Source of the DNA: Mucor racemosus
Taxonomy: Eukaryota > Mucoromycota > Mucoromycetes > Mucorales > Mucoraceae
Assembly (NCBI GenBank): GCA_027405735.1
Contig: JAPEHQ010000005.1
Span: forward strand, 1,364,001-1,428,000
Length of the DNA stretch: 64,000 bases
Direction of reading: 5' to 3'
Below are positions 57,518-64,000 of the stretch, piece by piece. A program made the translations under genes and the position numbers. The notes under the pieces were generated by a model. That model did not search any database. It was not told the DNA's origin and worked only from the letters and a program-made list of their open reading frames with translations. Within the stretch, counting starts at the first letter, position 1; the number at the start of each line of letters is the position of its first letter.

Positions 57518-60500
57518 TCAGAGATAATTCTTGATTGATTTCCTCGAATAAATCCAATGTATGTGTTTGGTATTCCAACTTATTATTATTATTATTGTTA
57601 TTATTATTAGACAATGGTGATAACGAACCTGTCGCTATCGATTTATCTTCTTCTGAATCAATGTCTTCTTCGATAAGATCTTGTTGCATCTGGATACTTT
57701 TCTCTAGAGAATCGCAATAGTTTTGATATTTGATGATATCATGTAAAAGGTATTTCGACCTTGCCTCCCAGTTTGAAAGCACTTTTGGATAATTATTGCA
57801 TTTTGTAGGGAACTTGTAAATAAACAAAAAATATGAGTATATAATGGGTTTATATAAATGTGGCTATCAATCACATACCTTGATCATTATTTTACTCTTG
57901 ATATCACGGTGTTGATTGATCTCTTCATTCAAATCAACCAGATGCTTTTGCAATATATTGTATTGATCCTTTTCATTGAGTTGACTCGATACCATTGTAG
58001 CTGATGGTGGCATCCAATCATTAATCATGATTGAATCAGGGTCTTGCGTAGAGAAGTAATTCACTTTTTGATCATAACCTTTACGTGCAGCGTCTAAATC
58101 CATGATAACATCATTGAGACAAGCACCCCAGCCATATTCCATATTACCAACACCACCAGGTAGTGGTTCTTTACTTTCTCTGGCAGCCCAATAATTACAA
58201 GTAGAAACCCACTCGTGTGTTTGTTCTGCATTGGTAACTTGGAAAAGATATACACCGCCATCCGATTGTTGTATAGCAAATACATGAGGTCGCTGTCTGT
58301 TATAACCAGGCGGTGGCAAAGGGTTAGAAAGAGTATGATTCAATTCAATTTTTCCAACTAATTGCGAATGTGTTGCCCATTTGTTATTGCTATTATTATT
58401 ATTTGGTAATACACCACCAAAAGATGCTGGACTTGAGGGACGACTAGAAAGCCTATTGCTACTATTGTTGTTATTACTGACATCTGCTAAATTGAAAGGA
58501 GCAGCACTGGAATGACGGAAAAGACTCTTGTCTCCTAATTGATTTTGATTTGACTGAAGTGCATACATTCGTAATTCGCCCTCATGTACCTCTAAATAAC
58601 ATTCACGCCATTCTCGATGGCGTGCCTTGTGATTTGCATTTTCCAACAGATGTTTACGCATGACAACGCCTTCTTTGTAATAAGGAGGTCTACTTGAGAA
58701 AAGAGAAGAAGCATTTGAATTCAAATATTGCATCATTGGTTGATGCGAATGTTGTTGTTGAGGTATCATTGTCGGTGATCCACATCTTGAACTGAATGAT
58801 GCAGCACTAGAATTTGTAGAAGAAAATGATTCTCTTCGAGGCGATTTCATAGAAGAAGGAGTCAAGGGACGATTATATCCAGAACTTATACTCAATCTAG
58901 GTGGCGGCGGTGGAGGAGGAGGAGAAGATGATGATGATGAAGCTTGATCATAATTATCTAATATAAGCATACTCTCTCTCCCTGATTTACGAATAATCGA
59001 ATTGACACTTCGTTTTAAACCAATTACTCGACGATTCCCCAATATACTTCCTCTCTTATTCAAGCTTGACTTTCTAGAAAGAGGTTGCAAGATTTGATAA
59101 TTTTTAACAGAAATATACATTTCCTATTACAATAAGTTAATAACAAGGAAATGAATGCAATTGATCAGGAGTATATACCTTGAGATAATATTCAAGCTCT
59201 GATTCCCAATTTCGATTTGATACTGCAGATCTTTCCTTGTGTCCCATTAATTCCTCATGGTCTCTTTGATCACGAACAGTAGACATTGTGTTACGAATGA
59301 ATTCAGAACGTGTCATTTTAGCATGGTTTCCCTGAGCAACATGAAGATCTGTATTTAATAACAATAATGAATAAACCACAGCGTAAACCACATCTACAAA
59401 GAAATATGTTAATTTTATTTAATGTATATAACACTCTTATTCATACCTGCACTGCCAAATAAGCAATCTGGATTACAATCCCAATAACGATTTGCAAATG
59501 ATTCCAAAATACGATCGATTTGTTGTGCTTCAGCCTTAAAATATAATTTACTACACAACTTTCTAAACGCACTATCGAGTCTCATTTCTGTGAAAACAAA
59601 GAATGCCATGTATTCTTGAAGTACTGCATTTTCAAAAGGTTTTCTAAACAAGATATGAGTATACTGCAGTAATAAATAATACCAAAATACATACCCTTGA
59701 CCTAGCCATTCAGCCATTCTTTCCTTTACAACAACTGTCTCATCTTCATTCCACAAGGAAGTAGCAGTTTCTTTAATTTGATCATCTACTACTACGTCTT
59801 CTTTTGAAGGATCAGCATCGTGATCTGCAACTTTAATTTGAATCGATGTTTGTAATTGCTTTGTTCTATCGTCATCGAATAAATGCAATGTATCGTCAGA
59901 TGTCTTCCAAACATCATCTAATGTTTTGGAAAATTCGCTACTAGAATATTTTTCTGATTTAGCAGCATCAGAAGCAGATAATGTTTTTAATAAGGTTGTT
60001 TGTGTTGGTAATGGCGGTAATGGTGGTAATGGTAACGATGCTGTAGGCGCAGTTGGTGCTTTTGGAATACTGTTGCTATCAATTACCTTTACAAATGTAG
60101 TTTTAGTAGCAGGAGGTGTATTGGCTCCAGTCAATGCTTCCTCTGCTTCTTTTCTTAAAGCAAGCTTATCAGGTACTGATAATTCCTCTTCATCTTCTTG
60201 CTTTACTTTTTCTTGATGTTCTGTTTTATTCGATGCAGTCGTTTCATCAGTAATTGCATGAAGAGGTGTGTCATTTATTGTTGATCTCATATCTATTACA
60301 GTAATTGTACTTGAATGCTTGTCTCCTGTATCTTCCATTACAGTTGCTGTAGTTGTTGTTGTTGTTGTTGTAGCGCCAGTACTATTTCGCATGCTCCAAC
60401 GCTTACTATTATCACTATGGCGTTTCCAATTTAACAGTGATTGTGCCAACTCATCATCAGCAGGTATCTTTTGGCTTTTACGCTTGGCAGCAGTTGGTAG

Positions 60501-61780
60501 AGGTAGTGGCGAAGAATTAGAGCTAAAATCATCAGATGATTGATTAATACTAAGAACTAAACCTCCTGCACTGCCAAAATGACCACCACTAAGACGTTTA
60601 GATAAATTCTTTTCTAATATCATTCTTCGTTCTCTTTCAATATCTTCTTGGGAAAAACCTGTAGCATCAACAAATTCGTCATCGGTAGTTTCACTACTAT
60701 CTTCTGTAATGGTTTCACTGTTATTATCATCGTCTTCCCCTTCTTCTTGCTCAATATCGTTATCATGTTGCCCTTCATCAACAGTACTATATGAATTTTC
60801 ACTTTCTCCTGCAACTGAAGTTCTAGGATTTTCCCATCTTTTGCTGTCATTATTACTGGCGATAGCAGGTACAGGTGGTGTAACTGAACGTATCTTTGGC
60901 TCCTCGATAGAATATTCTGATTCGTTGCCTCCAAATGTTGAATAAATGGAATAGGATCCCGATGATTTTCTGTTTGATAGTGCTGAAGAAGATCTTTTAT
61001 TCGTGAGGCTCATCTCTGGTATTTTATGATCCATTACAGGTTCTTCTGGAGGTATGATTGTAGATACGAGTGGTTGCTCTTTTTTCTGATGTTGCTGATC
61101 AACCACAATAGGTACAGCTGGTGTTAACATGCTTGGTTGTCGTTTTGCTAAATACTGATCTGGTAAATTTGTCAAGAACTGTTGTTGATTTGGTTGAGAA
61201 ATAGCTCTAGTTCTGGGATAATTAGGTGGTGGTGCTAATGGAATCTTGGTATGCTTTCTGCTGTTATTATGAATGGGCCTAACTTTAGGTTGGTCATCCT
61301 CAAATATATTCTCATTATCTTCGTTTGTCTATTGTTGTTTCACCAATTTTATTAATAAATTATACAGAATTTAGACTTTTTTGTGTGTGTTTTATACCTT
61401 TGCTTTCTTTTTGAATAATTTTCCAAAACTACTCGAAGTTTTCATGGCCTGTTTGAGTATTTAGATCATGGTAAAATCATTGCAAATAACATCAAACTCA
61501 CCTTTTGATCTGGAGATGTGATGCGAGGAGTACCCCATGCTGCGTAATCTTCTTTTGTTTGAATACCTAAAACAGACTCATATTTAGGTCGATTCGCTCC
61601 AGTTGTATTGTATTCTTTAGGGCCATTATTATTATTGTTATTAGGGCTCGTTAATAGTCTAGACATGAAACCCTTTTTCGTTGAATTGTCATTGACAGCG
61701 GAATTTGATCTCGCACGTAAATTTTTGTTTATATTATTATTGTTGTTATTGGGTGGAATAATACGAGAATTAGGTAACAT
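57510..61780 (-). CDS. Sec7-PH domain Arf guanine-nucleotide exchange factor, 1307 aa
   Basis: It activates Arf GTPases on membranes in vesicle traffic and polarised growth. Exons (transcribed order): 61780-61502, 61448-61398, 61328-59695, 59643-59447, 59393-59179, 59123-57879 and 57812-57510; the sum is 1308 codons. The first 600 residues are disordered (Asn runs, Ser, acidic stretches). The Sec7 domain (about 640-790) shows KPFENAVLQEYMAFFVFTEM, EAQQIDRILESFANRY with the catalytic Glu, then NPDCLFGSAD, SLLLLNTDLH and KMTRSEFIRNTM. A PH domain follows (about 939-1106; YYKEGVVMRKHLL … VFAIQQSDGGVYLFQV), then a predicted coiled coil and Asn-rich tail. The Sec7-PH-coiled-coil order is that of EFA6/PSD and fungal Syt1/Yel1 relatives. 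Intron 59694-59644 is 51 nt with no stop, so its retention would insert 17 residues into Sec7. Confidence 0.92.
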
Positions 61781-61947
61781 TTATAAGCATATAATATACA
61801 AAGAAATTGGAGGGAAAGAGGGGAAGGAAATGAAAAAAGAATATAAAACAAAATCCTCTCTGTTTTGAATAGGTTTTTTTAGATTAGTGTAACCTATTTA
61901 TCCTCCATGGCTAAGTTGCATATTTAAGGCTTCTCTACACATGTTTA
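61781..61947. promoter_or_regulatory. 5' flank of Arf-GEF / 3' flank of LYR gene
   Basis: This 167-bp spacer lies between two minus-strand genes, A/G rich on the plus strand before the Arf-GEF start. No TATA box is obvious. Confidence 0.35.
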
Positions 61948-62361
61948 TTATTGATTTTCATTATATCTTTTTCGTAAAGTACGATATTTTCTCAGGTAGT
62001 ACATCATCTCAAGTTCTATGTATTTGTTTGGTTCAACAACAACACATTATGAATATTTAGTTTCTACTAGACTTGCCTTTAATAATATATTCTCCAAATT
62101 TAATCGATTTTAGTATCTCTTGTTCGTCTGTAAGATCTCGTTTTTTGAAAAATGCAGCCTTCAATTTAGGACGAAAAAAATCTGTATATCCTGCAGGATA
62201 CTCTCTGCCTAAATAAACCAACTTTTTGGTTTGGATTTAGTAATGAAATTATGGAATTAAAATTCTCAAACTGGAAAGTAAAAAAATGATAATCCAGAAA
62301 TCCGTTAAATAGGTACCTGTTTATAAAGTGCAATCACTTGTGGCCTTAAATTAGTTGTCAT
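61948..62361 (-). CDS. LYR-motif mitochondrial protein, ETFRF1/LYRM5-like, 85 aa
   Basis: The exons are too short to stand out as open frames. In transcribed order they are 62361-62317, 62221-62077 and 62015-61948. The spliced protein reads MTTNLRPQVIALYKQLVYLG, REYPAGYTDFFRPKLKAAFF, then a Lys/Glu helix and IIKELEMMYYLRKYRTLRKR. This parallels the LYRM5/ETFRF1 pattern (LYK-x-LLYLGR-(D/E)YP … FxxRLKxxFxKN(K/R)D … KELEALYFLRKYRxxKxRY). Length (about 90 aa) agrees. In animals this protein binds electron-transfer flavoprotein in the mitochondrial matrix, with acyl carrier protein binding typical of LYR proteins. The second intron (62076-62016) uses a GC donor (AAAG-GCAAGT); reading through it would end the protein after IIKGKSSRN and lose the conserved C terminus, so splicing is strongly favoured. 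Confidence 0.85.
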
Positions 62362-63120
62362 GCTATCTTTTTCTATAATATGTACTATGTATGTAGAGTA
62401 ATTATTACTATAATTATTAAACTGTAGTAAAGAAGAAGGAGTATACTATCTAAACAATAAAACAACAAAGTCTATGATATATGAACGCATAATTTATAAT
62501 CGTCACATTTCAAGCTCTCTCAAGAGGTTCTCACGCTTGTAGAACCTCTTTTGACTGAAATGCTAATATAGAGAATTGTATCCAAAGTGATTGGAGGTCT
62601 GCATTATGGTTTGATCCCCAGGAGTTCCAAATTGCAAAGCTGTGCCTGGTTGCCATGGTTACTAAATCGACCGGGAAATTTGACAGTTTGGTAACAGATT
62701 AGATCCACCAAATGCAATTTTTCTTTTGGATATAATGCTTCTAATTTGATGGCAAATGCTCAAGAACAGTGAGCATACCGCAGTTCCATTACCTGATAAA
62801 TATGTAAAAAGGTAAAATGTTTATCAATCTGTTCATGTCATCAAATTATACTTTCCAGGAACTGAGGATTGTGGCACACAATATGACTGATAAATTTTTG
62901 ATTGAAAAATTTTTTTAAATAGGCGATCTCGTCCAGATGAAAAAAGTATAAAAGGGAGGCTCATCCTGGCAGAGCTTCGCACCTTCCCCTTTCAATATTC
63001 ATTGAATTGGGCATACACTTGTATATAAACAATTCAATAAAATATCTTTATCTACTATAAACCTCTCTCTCTCTCCTTTTTTTTCTTTGTCTAATAAGTT
63101 TGTTCCTTAATTTGTAAATC
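62362..63120. promoter_or_regulatory. Divergent promoter of LYR gene and CTP synthase
   Basis: A TATAAAAG box at 62947-62954 lies about 167 bases before the CTP synthase ATG. A CT-rich leader (63062-63080) precedes the start codon. An inverted pair (62519-62533 AAGAGGTTCTCACGC with 62537-62552 TAGAACCTCTTTTGAC) forms a possible hairpin of unknown role. Confidence 0.5.
62947..62954 (+). promoter_or_regulatory. TATA box of CTP synthase gene
   Basis: TATAAAAG matches the strong TATA consensus, followed by GGGAGG and a pyrimidine-rich leader; the distance to the ATG (167 bases) is compatible with a moderate 5' UTR. Confidence 0.55.
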
Positions 63121-64000
63121 ATGACCAAGTATATTATTGTTTCCGGTGGTGTTATTTCTGGTATTGGTAAAGGTGTCATTGCTTCTAGTACTGGTACTCT
63201 TTTGAAGAGTTTGGGCCTTGGTGTAACAGCCATCAAGATTGATCCCTATTTGAACATTGATGCTGGTCTAATGACTCCTCTTGATCATGGTGAAGTATTT
63301 GTCTTGAATGATGGTGGTGAGGTCGATCTTGATCTTGGTAACTATGAACGTTTCCTTGATGTGGAGTTGTCTCGTATCAACAATATCACCACAGGTAAGA
63401 TTTATAAGGAGGTAATTGAGCGTGAGCGTAAGGGTGATTACCTTGGTAAGACGGTACAAGTGGTTCCCCATGTTACGGATGCTATCCAAAACTGGGTGGA
63501 GAAGGTAGCTGCAATGTCAATTGATGACTCTGGCGAAAAGCCCGATGTTTGCATTATTGAATTGGGTGGTACTGTGGGTGATATTGAATCTGCTCCCTTT
63601 GTTGAAGCTATGCGTCAATTCCAATTCCGCGTGGGTCATGACAATTTCTGTTTGATTCATGTTTCCCTTGTCCCTGTTGTTGGCTCTGTTGGTGAACAAA
63701 AGACAAAGCCTACTCAAATGAGTGTTCGTGATCTTCGTGGTGCTGGTCTCACTCCCGATCTTATTGCTTGTCGTTCTTCCAAGCCTTTGGATGAGAGTGT
63801 TGCTTCCAAGATTTCCATGTTTTGTCATGTTGCTCCCGAACAAGTATTAGCTGTTCATGATGTTTCTTCTGTCTATCATGTTCCTGTTTTGTTGCGTGAG
63901 CATGGTGTTATTGATTTTTTCCGTCGTCGTCTCAACTTGGATGCTCTCAAGATTAGTGATGAACGTCGCTTGGCTGGTGAAAAGCTTTGGCAAGAATGGA
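63121..64000 (+). CDS. CTP synthase, N-terminal 293 residues (cut by window end)
   Basis: It aminates UTP to CTP with ATP and glutamine, limiting for nucleic acid and phospholipid synthesis. The frame is open without introns to the last base. The synthetase domain is unmistakable: [20 protein letters not shown] (P-loop), [31 protein letters not shown] (Mg site), [60 protein letters not shown] and [10 protein letters not shown]. The glutaminase (GATase1) domain lies beyond the window. Codon use favours AAG, GGT, CGT and GTC more than neighbouring genes, consistent with strong expression. Whether it is the only CTP synthase (yeast has URA7 and URA8) is unknown. Confidence 0.95.
   Translation, partial: MTKYIIVSGGVISGIGKGVIASSTGTLLKSLGLGVTAIKIDPYLNIDAGLMTPLDHGEVFVLNDGGEVDLDLGNYERFLDVELSRINNITTGKIYKEVIERERKGDYLGKTVQVVPHVTDAIQNWVEKVAAMSIDDSGEKPDVCIIELGGTVGDIESAPFVEAMRQFQFRVGHDNFCLIHVSLVPVVGSVGEQKTKPTQMSVRDLRGAGLTPDLIACRSSKPLDESVASKISMFCHVAPEQVLAVHDVSSVYHVPVLLREHGVIDFFRRRLNLDALKISDERRLAGEKLWQEW

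Overview
This 64 kb window is nuclear DNA of an early-diverging filamentous fungus, most likely a Mucoromycota species of the order Mucorales. It is AT-rich, and its genes are split by many short GT-AG introns (37-100 nt). The gene set also points there: a CotH-type spore-coat/invasin homologue, a secreted chitin deacetylase, a GW-repeat protein and an MATA-type HMG box. The species cannot be named from sequence alone. Gene identities rest on protein motifs read by eye and on exon models assembled by hand; no database search was run.

Layout. 0-10.6 kb is a compact metabolic block: an AsnB-type asparagine synthetase (+), a secreted CotH-like protein (-), glucosamine-6-phosphate deaminase (+), histidinol-phosphatase (-) and DAHP synthase (+). 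The last two are divergent and share a promoter with a Gcn4/CPC1-type TGAGTCA site. 10.6-35.9 kb is a 25 kb repeat-rich region with no convincing intact gene. It holds four copies of a dispersed repeat (R1), three of which carry a dead fragment of a cytoplasmic dynein intermediate-chain gene, and two solo LTRs with perfect 5-bp target duplications nested in one of those copies. It also holds other LTR-like pieces, a tRNA-like (possible SINE) relic, a broken Ty3/Gypsy-type gag-protease gene and two copies of a second repeat family (R2). A 21-bp minisatellite encoding a decayed heptapeptide repeat lies there next to a 91-bp tandem array. 35.9-64 kb is gene-rich again: an Ede1/Eps15-like endocytic scaffold (+), an ML-domain lipid-binding protein (-), a WG/GW-repeat protein (+), a bHLH factor (+), a third R2 copy, a cytochrome P450 (+), chitin deacetylase (-), uroporphyrinogen-III synthase (-), an HMG-box factor (+), a Sec7-PH Arf-GEF (-), an 85-aa LYR-motif (ETFRF1/LYRM5-like) protein with a GC-AG intron (-), and the 5' part of CTP synthase (+, cut by the window end).

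How genes relate. There are no operons. Neighbouring genes are often convergent with tiny spacers (nagB/HIS2 81 bp; EDE1/ML 41 bp) or divergent across shared promoters. The HIS2/DAHP-synthase pair is the clearest functional coupling, since both belong to amino-acid biosynthesis under a probable general-amino-acid-control site. Vesicle traffic is served by two genes (Ede1-like, Arf-GEF). Cell-wall amino-sugar chemistry is served by nagB and chitin deacetylase, which are far apart. Long A/T homopolymers, (CA)n, (CT)n and (TA)n tracts are common, and several abut splice sites or stop codons.
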